Shown one piece after another: positions 44,174-53,088 of a DNA stretch of 64,000 nt. How positions within the stretch are numbered: the stretch's first letter is position 1; each line of letters begins with the position of its first letter. The notes below the pieces were generated by a model. It was not told where the DNA came from, searched no databases, and saw nothing but the letters and a program-made list of their open reading frames with translations. The stretch is from positions 358,091 through 422,090 of the forward strand of contig MSDW01000002.1 in assembly GCA_001914405.1 (NCBI GenBank), written 5' to 3'. Source of the stretch: Candidatus Methanohalarchaeum thermophilum. Lineage in GTDB: Archaea; Halobacteriota; Methanonatronarchaeia; Methanonatronarchaeales; Methanonatronarchaeaceae. The position numbers and the translations under genes are program-made.

Positions 44174-45511
44174 TTATTCGAATCTTTTTATATCGTCTTC
44201 TTGTATGTATTCTCCTGTTTGTATCTCTATTAGGTGTAAGTCTATTTTGCCTGGGTTTTTTATTTTATGTTTTGTGGATTTTGGTATGTAAATTGATTCA
44301 TTTTCATTTAGGTGTTTTTTATCTTGTCCTTTTTTTACTTCTGCGGTTCCTTGGACTATTACCCAGTGTTCTGCTCTATGGTGATGTCTTTGTAGGCTAA
44401 TAGATTCGTTCGGTGGAATTGTTAGATGTCTCACTCCGTAGCGTTCACTTTCTTCAAGTTGCTTGTAATGTCCCCATGGCTTATGCACCTTTTTGTGTTT
44501 TTCTACTTCTTCTCTATTCTCTTTTCTTAGCTCTTGAACGAGTGATTTAACTTCTTCAGCCTTTTCTTTACTTGAAACTAGTAAGGCATCCTCCGTATCA
44601 GCTATCAATAAATCTTTTAATCCTAATCCAACAATTAATCTATTATTCTTACTATAAACCAGATTATCTTCACTATCCCTTAACTTAACATCACCTTTAA
44701 CGGAATTCCCGTTTTCGTCCTTTTCCATTAATTCAAAGACGCTGTTCCAAGACCCAATGTCCTTCCATTTTCCACTATAAGGAACCGTAGCAACCTTATC
44801 CGATTTCTCCATCAGAGCATAGTCAACAGAAATAGAATCATAGTCCTCGTATCCATCCATAAACTCGCTGTAACTCTGTTCACCCGAATAAACATTAGGG
44901 GAATTACGCTTTAATTCCTTTTCGTACACCGAAGGCTTAAAAAGAAATATACCAGAGTTCCAATAATAGCCATCGTCTAAGAAATCCCTAGCTTCCTCTT
45001 CACTTGGTTTCTCCTTAAAGCTATCCACAACATATCCAGTATCAAGTTCCTTACCAGGATTAATGTATCCATATCCCGTCGCAGGATAACTAGGCTCAAC
45101 ACCAAAAGTAATCAAATACTCATCAGAGAGATCAGAAGCCTCTATCGCCAATTCAAAAAAATCCTCACCCAACACATGATCACTTGGCAAAACTAAGAAA
45201 GGTTCATCGCCAAATTTTTCTCTAATAAATAAACTGCCACCAGTTATAGCCGGAAAAGTATCCCGTTTACTAGGTTCAACCAAGATATTCTCTTCATCAA
45301 CCAAATCCTCTAACTCATCCCTAACATAAAAAAACTGATCACCATTAGTACAAACCAAAACATCATCAACATACCCTAAAGACCTCTCCACAGTCCCCCT
45401 AATAAGGCTCTGATCACCATTAAGACTCAAAAACTGCTTCGGATAAAGCTCACGACTAACAGGCCAAAGCCTAGTTCCCATACCACCAGCAAGAATCAAA
45501 CCAAGCAACAA
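44174..45511 (-). CDS. manC: mannose-1-phosphate guanylyltransferase / mannose-6-phosphate isomerase-like
   Basis: Makes GDP-mannose for glycans. 445 residues. N-terminal nucleotidyltransferase: GGMGTRLWPVSRELYPKQF (about 9-27), VEPSKRDTFPAI, VLPSDHVL, GYGYINPG, YYWNSGIFLF and GKWKDIGSWNSV. C-terminal cupin about 330-440: KPWGHYKQLEESERYGVRHL, LQRHHHRAEHWVIVQGTAEV and IPKSTKHKIKNPG. This is the bifunctional ManC/AlgA layout, slightly shorter than the bacterial 470-480. The start is TTG at 45511, directly before the LILAGG strand; no better codon lies near. Probable role in S-layer N-glycosylation or polysaccharide synthesis (inference). Confidence 0.9.
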   Translation of the reverse strand: MLLGLILAGGMGTRLWPVSRELYPKQFLSLNGDQSLIRGTVERSLGYVDDVLVCTNGDQFFYVRDELEDLVDEENILVEPSKRDTFPAITGGSLFIREKFGDEPFLVLPSDHVLGEDFFELAIEASDLSDEYLITFGVEPSYPATGYGYINPGKELDTGYVVDSFKEKPSEEEARDFLDDGYYWNSGIFLFKPSVYEKELKRNSPNVYSGEQSYSEFMDGYEDYDSISVDYALMEKSDKVATVPYSGKWKDIGSWNSVFELMEKDENGNSVKGDVKLRDSEDNLVYSKNNRLIVGLGLKDLLIADTEDALLVSSKEKAEEVKSLVQELRKENREEVEKHKKVHKPWGHYKQLEESERYGVRHLTIPPNESISLQRHHHRAEHWVIVQGTAEVKKGQDKKHLNENESIYIPKSTKHKIKNPGKIDLHLIEIQTGEYIQEDDIKRFE

Positions 45512-45876
45512 AAACCACCTACACCAATCAAAACATAAACAAATGTCTAACTAAAACAAATACACAAACCCACATATTTCTTACCCAACCCCACAACAAA
45601 AAAACACAAAAACAAAAAAACCCCCTATAAAAACAATAAACAGACAAAAATCAATTATAAAACAAACTAAACACAAAATAAATATAAAAAACCCTATTAA
45701 TAACTTTTTAACCTAGTATCAAAAAAAACCATCCAATAAAAACCATTAAGCATTAGTCCAAGTTTACTTCTCTCATATCTAATAATAGTGAATAAGGTAT
45801 TAAGTTATTCGAATCAAATTTTAATACTCAAGAAGGAACTTGGTCGTATCCATATTAGTTTATTATCAAGCCTAAA
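45512..45876. other. divergent intergenic region
   Basis: A/C-rich near manC and mixed near cheF. Possible cheF promoter about 45770-45790. No gene is seen. Confidence 0.45.
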
Positions 45877-46735
45877 ATGTCTAATGAAGAAGAAATTCTA
45901 GCTGAATTAATCCCTAAATACACGATTCAGAAGCGCGTAAAAAAAGAAGCAAACTGGAAACCAGCTAGATTAATGTTAAGTAATCGAAGACACATAATTG
46001 CTCCAGAAAAAAACAAAAAAATACAGATAAAACTAAATGAAATAACCAAAACCCATACTAGCAAGGTACCAAAACACATGCAGGACTACATAAAAAACAT
46101 GTTCTGGATAGTCTTCCAAAAAAACAAAAAAAAAGATTAAATTTATTCATTAAAGCAAAAGAAGAAGTACTATCAGATTTCACTACATTATTCCACAAAA
46201 TACTACTAAACAACATAGAAGTAGAATACAAATCACCAGCCAAACTAGACGGAAGAGTAATGGACACAAAATGGGAAAAAGACAAACTAAAGTTAACCAG
46301 AAACAAAGTAAAATTCGGAAACAAAACAATAAAAATAGACTCAATAACATACATAAAAACAAAAGAGATAAAAAACCAACTAGTCATCGCAATAGACCAC
46401 TTCTAAGACAAAAAGATCATAACATTCTACCTAAAAACCGAAAAATCAAAATCAGATTCCTATGGGGCTACCTTAAAAAAGAATACACAAGAGTCGTAAA
46501 CCAAATCGAAAACCTAGAAATAACACCAGAAGAAGAAGAAATAATCATAGCAATATACTCAGGAGCAACAACAGACCAAATAACCCAAATAATAGACATA
46601 GAATCAAACCAAATCCAAATCCACATACAAAACCTAAAAAACAAAGAAATACTAAAAGAAAACAAAAACGGCCTAAAACTAATCTCAAAAGGAAAAATAG
46701 CCACAAACCTATACATAGACGACATAAACAACTAA
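45877..46735 (+). pseudogene. cheF: taxis protein CheF, multiply broken
   Basis: CheF links the archaeal chemotaxis proteins to the archaellum motor. Piece 1 (45877 to about 46125) has KPARLMLSNRRHIIAPEKN. After a shift at an A9 run (46126-46134) piece 2 encodes SPAKLDGRVMDTKWEKDKLK and meets TAA at 46404-46406. After a further frame change near 46460, piece 3 encodes TPEEEEIIIAIYSGATTDQI and an HTH-like C-terminus ending DDINN. Order and motifs match haloarchaeal CheF as I remember it (GRILLSNKR, GGVV..TGWEK, EREVLMALYSG). Three lesions make it a true pseudogene rather than one sequencing slip. Confidence 0.78.
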
Positions 46736-46837
46736 AAACCACCAAAAACAACCAAACAAAGAAAAAAAGAAATAAAAAACCATAAAAAATAAAAAAATAA
46801 AAAATAAAAATAAAAAATATTAAACTATTGCTCTAAC

Positions 46838-47302
46838 TTATTGTGCAGTTGCAGTAGGAGCGCTAACCGTTCCACCACTAGGAGTATGAACAATCCTAGC
46901 CTCAAAATCATTACCCTCAGTAAAACCATAACCAAAATCGCTTTCACTTATTATTACTCTTTCTCCTGTATCCCAACTACCATCAAAACTACTTGCAACT
47001 ACTTCTTCCAGGTCTTTTGTTGCGGTTTTTGTGGTGTTATCTAGGCCTGTTACTATCACATCTATATCGGATACATTTAGGCTGTCTCCGCTTTGGTGTA
47101 GTAGTACCATTTGTCCTGAGCTATTGCTAATTGAGTCTATTGTTATTGATGCTGTTGGTGTTGCTTGTGGTGTTTGGATGACGCCGAATACGAATCCTGC
47201 TACGATTGCTGCCATTATTACGGTAATAGCGACCATTAGAATGACGCCTATTACTGGTGAGACTCCTTCTTTTTCTTTTAGTAGTTTGGGTTTTATTTTC
47301 AT
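46838..47302 (-). CDS. archaeal type IV pilin (pilin N-terminal domain protein)
   Basis: 154 residues. Short basic leader KIKPKLLKEKEGVSPVIG with the class III prepilin cleavage region before the hydrophobic helix VILMVAITVIMAAIVAGFVF, the conserved core of archaeal adhesion pilins (PilA type, DUF1628). The mature domain is Thr/Ser-rich and acidic (ITIDSISNSSGQMVLLHQSG; YGFTEGNDFEARIVHTPSGG). Secreted, processed by PibD and assembled at the membrane. It overlaps the upstream small gene by four bases, so the two form an operon. ATG start at 47302. Confidence 0.88.
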   Translation of the reverse strand: MKIKPKLLKEKEGVSPVIGVILMVAITVIMAAIVAGFVFGVIQTPQATPTASITIDSISNSSGQMVLLHQSGDSLNVSDIDVIVTGLDNTTKTATKDLEEVVASSFDGSWDTGERVIISESDFGYGFTEGNDFEARIVHTPSGGTVSAPTATAQ

Positions 47303-47502
47303 TTTTTGACCTCTTTTTTGTTTTTTTCTTTAACTTCTTGGATTTTTTCTTTTATTGCTGTGTCTTCTTCGCTGTATGGGCATTTTAGGTAGTGTTCTAC
47401 TGCTTTCTGTAGGGCTTTTTTTGTGGTGGTTTCCTCTGTTTTTTCTTTGAGTTTTTCTAGATCTTTTTCTGCTAAGACTGTTTGTGCGTGAACTATTTCC
47501 AA
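47299..47502 (-). CDS. small conserved protein, possibly DUF5371-like
   Basis: 67 residues: MEIVHAQTVLAEKDLEKLK, a helix-turn-helix-like TTTKKALQKAVEHYLKC and a Lys/Glu-rich tail. From memory this resembles short DUF5371 proteins of methanogens and has an RHH/antitoxin-like look. The assignment is uncertain. The gene overlaps the pilin start by four bases (ATGA), so it may affect pilin expression. TATA-like TTTTATATAAGG lies at about 47558-47569 on the minus strand, about 57 bases upstream. Confidence 0.65.
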   Translation of the reverse strand: MEIVHAQTVLAEKDLEKLKEKTEETTTKKALQKAVEHYLKCPYSEEDTAIKEKIQEVKEKNKKEVKK

Positions 47503-47727
47503 AATTCCTCCACCCCTGTTTTCATCATAATTATAGTGAGCATCTTAAACTATTAACCTTATATAAAAACTAGGCTTAAAAAGGTTTTCCCTTTATGGTA
47601 AAGTTCAAACTTAAATAACTTACCCCCGTTTCTCTAAACTGAAAAAGATACGTAAAATAAATCACCTAAAATATCTAATAGGTTTAAGATTACTCAAACA
47701 AAATCATTATTTTGGCAGTTGTAGAAG

Positions 47728-48493
47728 ATGGGATTCATCTTAAACAAAAAGGAATTAGCTGAAACCTATAAAAGATACCAAGACCCGATCAGCACACTTA
47801 AAAAATACAAAAAATCCCAAGAAATGGACAAATTAAGTAGTTACAAGATTTCAAGGGAACTCGATTTACCTAGAGAAAGAGTTAGACAGTGGAAAAATGG
47901 TTCAAAGCCAAAATTCATTAAGTCCATCGAAGTTGCAGAAGAAAACAACTGGATCAACCTAAGTTACAGATCAAAAAACTTCAAAACCCTAAACAGATTA
48001 GTTAGCTGGATATTTAGTGCAGGATCCATCGCAAAAAAAACATATAACCCCATCTTCACCATCAAACACCATCAAAAAAACACTTTTATTAAACTAATGG
48101 ATACACTAGGACTTCAATACAAGTTTATAAGAGAAGAAAAGAGTGATAAGGCCACCGAAGCTAGAATCAAGAAAAACAGTTCCCTCATAGGCAGAATACT
48201 ATGGAAACTAGGCGCTCCCAGAGGAAATAAAAGTAAAAAAAAAGGATCTAACATTACCTAGATATCTTAAAACCAACTTATGTCCTAAAAAGATAAGAAA
48301 AGGATTTATTAACACCTATTTAAGAAACAAAGGATTAACAAACAAAGACCTAAAAGAAAAAAATAGTTTTAGATTCAAGGAAAAAAGACCTAGCTCCTAC
48401 TTACTAGAACTAAAAACCCTCATAGAAGAAACCTACCATATAAACACAAAAAAGTCAAACAAGACCATCTACATCCATCTCACAGAAAAATAA
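47728..48493 (+). pseudogene. HTH plus LAGLIDADG-like protein, frameshifted at an A9 run
   Basis: Piece 1 (47728-48240) has an HTH, SSYKISRELDLPRERVRQW followed by KNGSKPK, and a LAGLIDADG-like segment LVSWIFSAGSIAKKTYNP in which the acidic residue is replaced by Ala/Ser. Piece 2, one frame over after the A9 run at 48235-48243, continues with LPRYLKTNLCPKKIRKGFIN and ends at TAA 48491-48493. Together about 254 residues. Such proteins are common in haloarchaea and are probably regulators derived from homing endonucleases. The family call is from pattern and memory. Confidence 0.6.
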
Positions 48494-48653
48494 AAAACCC
48501 CCTAAAAAGAGGAGTTACTAACACAACCAATGTATATGTTCTTCAATGGTTTTTAATCAACTCTACTGTTATCCCCACCTTATAATTTTACTTATTCAAC
48601 CTTTCGTTCAACGAATCAACTTCTTATCTCTTTGATCTAGGTGGGTGAGTTTG

Positions 48654-48710
48654 GTGAACTACCCCTCCCTAATCAGAGACTTAGGAAGAGGGTCTCTCAC
48701 CAAATAAGTT
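48654..48710 (-). repeat. miniature LE-RE hairpin element
   Basis: Plus strand GTGAACTACCCCTCCC, core TAATCAGAGACTTAGG, then AAGAGGGTCTCTCACCAAAT. A fragment TCTTTGATCTAGGTGGGTGAG (split as TCTTTGATCTAGG and TGGGTGAG) just upstream looks like part of another left end. Confidence 0.75.
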
Positions 48711-48835
48711 AAATTGGTTAGATTACTTGTTTTTTTCTTGGACTGTTTTGGTAAAGGATTATTAGTTTTTGTGAAGATATCATATTAAATCAATGTTGGA
48801 TCCTTGTGGGATCTGGATTAGAGTTGGTTTTTGGT

Positions 48836-48894
48836 TTATCTATTTGACTGAGAAGACACCTTCCTAATCTTTTGATTAGGTAGGAGTAGTTCAC
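48836..48894 (+). repeat. miniature LE-RE hairpin element
   Basis: TTTATCTATTTGACTGAGAA and GACACC (identical to the left end at 14357), stem TTCCTAATC...GATTAGG, then TAGGAGTAGTTCAC (right-end type). The clearest evidence that these units join an IS left end to an IS right end. Confidence 0.8.
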
Positions 48895-48932
48895 TGTGTT
48901 GTATGTATGAAAGGGTTTTTTGAGATGATTTG

Positions 48933-49715
48933 ATGACTTTTTTTGTTTTGGGTATTGATGCGGCAACTTGGAAGGTGATTGATAGTAATTTGGGTGATCT
49001 GAGGTATTTCGGTAGGTTGAAGGAGGTCTGTAAGTCGGATACAATGGTATTGGAGCAGGAGCCTTTATCTCCATTGATTTGGTGTGGTATGTTTTCTGGA
49101 GCGTATCCTAGTGAACATGGTCATAGGGAGTTTGTAGGTGGGGATGGTGATATCGTTAAGAGGGAGGATATTCCTGTTGATTTTATCTGGGATGAGTTGG
49201 ATAATGATTTTGATGTTAGGGCGATTAATGTTCCTTTTGTTGTTCCTACCTTCAGTTTTAATGATGATTTTGAGGCTCCGGGGTTTGGTCTGCCCACGGA
49301 TCCAGATGAGTGGAGTAGTGAGTTGAATGAGGTTACTGAGCGTTCTCTCGAACTCTTGGATAAGGATCCGGATGTTTTGATCTCGGTTTATACTTCGTTG
49401 GATAGGGTTCAGCATTTTCACTGGGGTAGTAGTAAGGTATTGAAGTGGTATAGGCGTTTGGATGAGAAGTTAGGTGAGTTGCTTTTTGATTCTGGGTTCC
49501 TTGAGGAAAAGGATAATAGCTTGATTGTGGTCTCTGATCATGGTTTTTGTAGTTTTGGTGAGGCCGATGTTCAGACCTTGCCTAAGGAAACGGAAAATGG
49601 AGAGTTAGAAGGGGATCACGATAAGAATGCTATTTTGATGACAAAAAATATTGAATTTGAGATAAAAGAGCCTCAGGACATATATAGGTCGATTAAAAAT
49701 AGATTTATGGGATAG
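48933..49715 (+). CDS. alkaline-phosphatase-superfamily phosphodiesterase/nucleotide pyrophosphatase
   Basis: 260 residues, shorter than the 400-500 typical of archaeal type I phosphodiesterases. Metal-site motifs in order: VLGIDAATWK (first Asp), LSPLIWCGMFSGAYP (nucleophile region, with Ser/Thr near), TSLDRVQHFHW (Asp and His), VVSDHGFCSF (Asp-His) and EGDHDKNAILM (last His). It probably hydrolyses phosphodiester or phosphonate-type bonds, cytoplasmic as there is no signal. The start ATG 48933 is preferred to TTG 48930. Its TAG overlaps the possible GTG of the homoserine kinase gene. Codons are T/G-rich throughout. Confidence 0.82.
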   Translation: MTFFVLGIDAATWKVIDSNLGDLRYFGRLKEVCKSDTMVLEQEPLSPLIWCGMFSGAYPSEHGHREFVGGDGDIVKREDIPVDFIWDELDNDFDVRAINVPFVVPTFSFNDDFEAPGFGLPTDPDEWSSELNEVTERSLELLDKDPDVLISVYTSLDRVQHFHWGSSKVLKWYRRLDEKLGELLFDSGFLEEKDNSLIVVSDHGFCSFGEADVQTLPKETENGELEGDHDKNAILMTKNIEFEIKEPQDIYRSIKNRFMG

Positions 49716-49723
49716 TGTTAATT

Positions 49724-50605
49724 TTGGTTACTGTTAAAGCTCCTGCAACTTCCGCTAATCTTGGGTCAGGATATGATGTATATGGAATGGCTCTAAAAAA
49801 GCCCTATGACCTAATCAAGGTTGAGTTATCTGAAAGTACAGATATAACAGTTGATGGATATAATAAAGAGATACCTACTGATCCAAGGAAGAATACAGCT
49901 GGTATAGTTGCGAGAGAACTAACTGATACAGATCTAAGCATACATATTGATAAAAATATTCCTCCTGGCAGTGGACTAGGCAGTAGTGCAGCTTCTGCTG
50001 CTGGAACAGCTATAGCTATAAATAAACTTGTCGAAAAGGAATTCAGCCAAGTCGAATTACTTGATGCAGTTGTTAGTGCTGAAAAACATGTTTCAGGCCA
50101 AGCTCATGCTGATAATGCTGCTCCTGCATTATTTGGTGGTTTTTGCATTGTAAATGATGAAGTACATAAGATAAAACCTCCAGAATTCGATTTAATTTTA
50201 TTATGTCCAGAAAAAGTTAATTTAACCAAAGAAATGCGTTCAGTGGTTCCAAAAAAAACCGATATAAAAAACGTAAAGAAAAACATCTACTACTCTAGTC
50301 TACTAATCAAAGGGATCCTAGAAGAGGATCTTAGAAGTTTTGGTAAAGGATTAAACGATGCAATAGTAGAACCAAAAAGAGCTAAATTAATAGATGGATA
50401 CAAAGAAGCCAAAAAAAGAGCAATAAAAGAAGGAGCAATTGGATGTACACTAAGTGGATCAGGCCCTTCAATGATTGCAGTAGGAGAAAAACCAAAAAAA
50501 ATTGGAAAAGCAATGAAAAAAGAACTAGACACCAAGGAAATCAATTCAAAGCTTTTCTTAACTAAACCAGGAAAAGGAAGCAAAATAATATCCTCAACAG
50601 ACTGA
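49724..50605 (+). CDS. thrB: homoserine kinase (GHMP family)
   Basis: Phosphorylates L-homoserine in threonine biosynthesis. About 293 residues. GHMP motifs: VKAPATSANLGSGYDVYGMA (about 3-22), the ATP loop PPGSGLGSSAASAAGTAIA (about 85-103), SGQAHADNAAPALFGG, and motif 3 GCTLSGSGPSMIAVG (about 245-259). Matches archaeal ThrB in length and order. The family usually begins directly before VTVKAPATS, so TTG 49724 fits best; GTG 49715 would add three residues and overlap the preceding stop. Likely co-transcribed with the phosphodiesterase. Confidence 0.92.
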   Translation: MVTVKAPATSANLGSGYDVYGMALKKPYDLIKVELSESTDITVDGYNKEIPTDPRKNTAGIVARELTDTDLSIHIDKNIPPGSGLGSSAASAAGTAIAINKLVEKEFSQVELLDAVVSAEKHVSGQAHADNAAPALFGGFCIVNDEVHKIKPPEFDLILLCPEKVNLTKEMRSVVPKKTDIKNVKKNIYYSSLLIKGILEEDLRSFGKGLNDAIVEPKRAKLIDGYKEAKKRAIKEGAIGCTLSGSGPSMIAVGEKPKKIGKAMKKELDTKEINSKLFLTKPGKGSKIISSTD

Positions 50606-50763
50606 AGAAAAAAAGAAACCTTTTTTTTCCCAAAAATTTTTTCCCTAAAAAACCACCAGCACCCAAAACATTCAGCCAAAGAAACTTAATCCCATGCAGT
50701 AAATCAAAAAAATAGAGAAACCATTTGCCTTAAAACCACTAGAAACTATCAAACAAATTAGAT

Positions 50764-50823
50764 TTAACTTATTTGGTGAGAGATCCTCTTCCTAAGTCTC
50801 TGATTTAGGTAGGAGTAGTTCAC
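50764..50823 (+). repeat. miniature LE-RE hairpin element
   Basis: TTAACTTATTTGGTGAGAGA, stem TTCCTAAGTC...GATTTAGG, then TAGGAGTAGTTCAC. Confidence 0.78.
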
Positions 50824-51235
50824 TATGTTTATTAGAGGTACTTAGTTTCCCTATACTGGTAAAGCTTTTTAATTAATTCATGTATTAGGGAAAGATATAC
50901 TATTCAATGATTTAAAGATAATCTACTTAGTTTGAATACAAGCAGAGTATAGATACTGCTGTTTATTGTTCAGTATCGAGAGTAGGGAGCTCCTAATCTA
51001 TTTCACATTTGGTGGGAAAGGAATCAGGTGTCTTTTGGTGGATATATCTAATTGTTTTTACTTCGATTTTTTTTGTTTAGATCTGTTGATTTATTTTTAT
51101 TCGAGAATCTTTTTTTATTAAAGAGGTTTTTGGTTGATTAATTAGTTTTTTAGTGTTTTTTATGTGTTTTATTTTTATTTTGTTTATTTATATTGGCTTT
51201 TATGTTATTGGAGTGGATTAGATAAAGATGTAGTA

Positions 51236-51248
51236 AATTTTATATATG
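51236..51248 (+). promoter_or_regulatory. TATA box of the hsp20 gene
   Basis: ATTTTATATATG about 37 bases before the ATG at 51279. Transcription would start near 51266, giving a leader of about 13 bases that contains GGTGAGG. Confidence 0.5.
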
Positions 51249-51278
51249 TTAATATCTTAATTTAAGTTGGTGAGGTTT

Positions 51279-51716
51279 ATGAGTTGGGATCCATTTAAGG
51301 AATTAAGAAGAATGCGAGATAGGATGGAAGAAATATTTAATCAATTAGAAACCAAGGAATTACCCGAGTCCAGCGAACTACAGAAAACAGGAAAACCTAG
51401 TCCATTTATAGATGTAATGGAACAGGACAATGAAATAACAGTCACAGCAGATCTTCCTGGAGTCTCAAAAGACGATATCGAAATCAGCCTAAGCGATAGA
51501 GTACTAACAATCAGTGCCGAAAGAAGCAGAGAAGAAACAGAAGAAAAAGAAGGATTCGTAAGAAAAGAAAGATCCGTAGGCAAATACCACAGAAAAATCA
51601 GGCTACCAAGCGATGTAGACGAAGAAAACACTGAAGCCACCTTCCAAAACGGTGTACTAGAAATAAAACTACCGAAAAAAGAGAAAGAAAAAGGCGAAAA
51701 AATCCAAATAAAATAA
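51279..51716 (+). CDS. hsp20: small heat-shock protein, Hsp20 family
   Basis: ATP-independent chaperone. About 145 residues. The short N-terminal arm SWDPFKELRRMRDRMEEIF is followed by the alpha-crystallin domain: PFIDVMEQDNEITVTADLPG, VSKDDIEISLSDRVLTISAE, RSVGKYHRKIRLPSDVDEEN and the closing ATFQNGVLEIKLPKKEKEK. The C-terminal IQIK resembles the I-x-I/V motif used in oligomer assembly. The start is ATG 51279, with GGTGAGG just upstream, rather than the TTG at 51267. Monocistronic. Confidence 0.95.
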   Translation: MSWDPFKELRRMRDRMEEIFNQLETKELPESSELQKTGKPSPFIDVMEQDNEITVTADLPGVSKDDIEISLSDRVLTISAERSREETEEKEGFVRKERSVGKYHRKIRLPSDVDEENTEATFQNGVLEIKLPKKEKEKGEKIQIK

Positions 51717-51794
51717 AATAAAATAAATCAACAACAAACAAAAACACTTAAGCTTCTTAATTTATTCTATCTACAAAAACAATTTTTTATTTAA

Positions 51795-51853
51795 TTTTTT
51801 TTTTGGTGAGAAATCCTCTTCCTAAGTCTCTGATTAGGGTAGGAGTAGTTCAC
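51795..51853 (+). repeat. miniature LE-RE hairpin element
   Basis: TTTTTTTTTGGTGAGAAATC, stem TTCCTAAGTC...GATTAGGG, TAGGAGTAGTTCAC. Nearly identical in its last 35 bases to the element at 50764. Confidence 0.78.
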
Positions 51854-51992
51854 GTAACTTGGTTCACGAAAAATCAGTATTCATGTTATTATGCGTTGGT
51901 CTATTTTTATTTTATTTGAGTAATTTTTTGGGTTTCGAGACCTATTTTTTCTTAAATCGATTTTAGATTGGTCTTATTTGAGGTATTTATTC

Positions 51993-52808
51993 ATGGATGT
52001 AGTTTTAATTAATGGATTAAGGGAGTCCGCTGGCAAGACGACAACGACATTAGGTTTACATGAAAATTTAAGTCAAAATAGAGATGTTAATCTATTTAAG
52101 CCACTTGCTGGTAATGATTATTGGTACGATCATGATCTAGTGGTTGAATCACTTGAAAAAGGAACTATTTATGGTCATGATGCTAGGGAGTTATCGAAGC
52201 AAACCGGCAACAACCCGTTAACGGTTAATCCATTTCATAGGCTCTGGTGTCCTCCGCAGGTATTAGGCAAAAAGAGCACAACCCAAAACAGGTACCATAT
52301 CTTAGATAGAGTCAAAGTAGATGAAGAACAGATCATAATTGAAAATAAAGATATAGAGATACCTAAAAAAATTGAAGAGAAATTAAATCCCGAAAACCGG
52401 TTGTCTTATTCAGGTATGAGTGAGTTAAATGACTTCATTGAAGAAAATTATTTGTCATCTATAAAATCAGCTGCTGACCACTTAATGGACTGTGACTTAC
52501 TCTTAGTAGAAAGTTACTCTCAAGTCGCAATTCCCTCTAACATTGGAAATATCGATGCAGTAGTAACGGTAGAACCCGGTAAGGCATACATAATGGAAGG
52601 AAGCCGCTACATGGACGCCGAAAATATGCAAAAAGGAATCTACCAGGAAAAAGGAATCAACGAAACAAATTCAAGAAGGGTACTAGAAATGCTTAACCCA
52701 GAAGAGATACAATTAAAACCATCAACCACAAAAAACCACAAACCAAAAGCCAAAACATACAAACAATTAACCAAAAAAATCAAAAACCACCTAAACTCAA
52801 ACAAATAA
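51993..52808 (+). CDS. predicted P-loop ATPase/GTPase, archaeal family of unknown function
   Basis: About 271 residues. It begins MDVVLINGLRESAGKTTTTL, a BioD/MinD-like strand and P-loop in which the usual GxGGxGKT is GLRESAGKTTT. Later segments include NLFKPLAGNDYWYDHDL, a His/Asp-rich NPLTVNPFHRLWCPPQVLG and DCDLLLVESYSQVAIPSNIG (Walker B-like). This agrees with an archaeal group of predicted P-loop ATPases (COG4028-like, from memory). Function unknown. Start ATG 51993 is preferred to TTG 51978 because it lies directly before the first strand. The tail is Lys/Asn-rich, low-complexity. Confidence 0.68.
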   Translation: MDVVLINGLRESAGKTTTTLGLHENLSQNRDVNLFKPLAGNDYWYDHDLVVESLEKGTIYGHDARELSKQTGNNPLTVNPFHRLWCPPQVLGKKSTTQNRYHILDRVKVDEEQIIIENKDIEIPKKIEEKLNPENRLSYSGMSELNDFIEENYLSSIKSAADHLMDCDLLLVESYSQVAIPSNIGNIDAVVTVEPGKAYIMEGSRYMDAENMQKGIYQEKGINETNSRRVLEMLNPEEIQLKPSTTKNHKPKAKTYKQLTKKIKNHLNSNK

Positions 52809-53088
52809 CAAAAAACCCAAAAAGACCACCTCTATCAAACATGGAAACAGCCAAAAACAAAAAAATAACTCCTCAATTTGTCCACAAACACATATCAATC
52901 AAATTAAACATCCCTCTCCAACCAATCATACTCTAAAAGGAAACTAGTAGAACAAAACCATCATCTCTATCACTTATCCAAAATAAAAAAGAAGACAACT
53001 TCCTAATCGCTAAATTTGATAAGTAAGAATGCCAGTCTTAGTTGGATCTAGATTACAATCTTTTTTTATTTCAGAAGATGACATTCAA
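52809..53088. other. A/C-rich trailer and spacer
   Basis: A/C-rich for about 170 bases, then mixed. No gene or element was recognised. Confidence 0.45.

Larger units (their letters stand above)
48494..48932. other. intergenic region holding two miniature elements in opposite orientation
   Basis: The two elements at 48654-48710 and 48836-48894 point away from each other. The rest is AT-rich and without a gene. Confidence 0.5.
50606..51278. other. intergenic region between thrB and hsp20
   Basis: Contains the miniature element at 50764, a short hairpin AGCAGAGTATAGATACTGCT at about 50942-50961, and a T-rich promoter zone. No gene was found. Confidence 0.45.

Noticed and set aside
49065..49421. 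Minus-strand ORF opposite the phosphodiesterase
   Set aside because: An Ile/Arg/Asn-rich shadow; the plus strand has the full set of metal-site motifs.
3829..51853. The repeated ~60-bp units as a CRISPR array
   Set aside because: They are scattered singly, in both orientations, and kilobases apart; no regular spacers.
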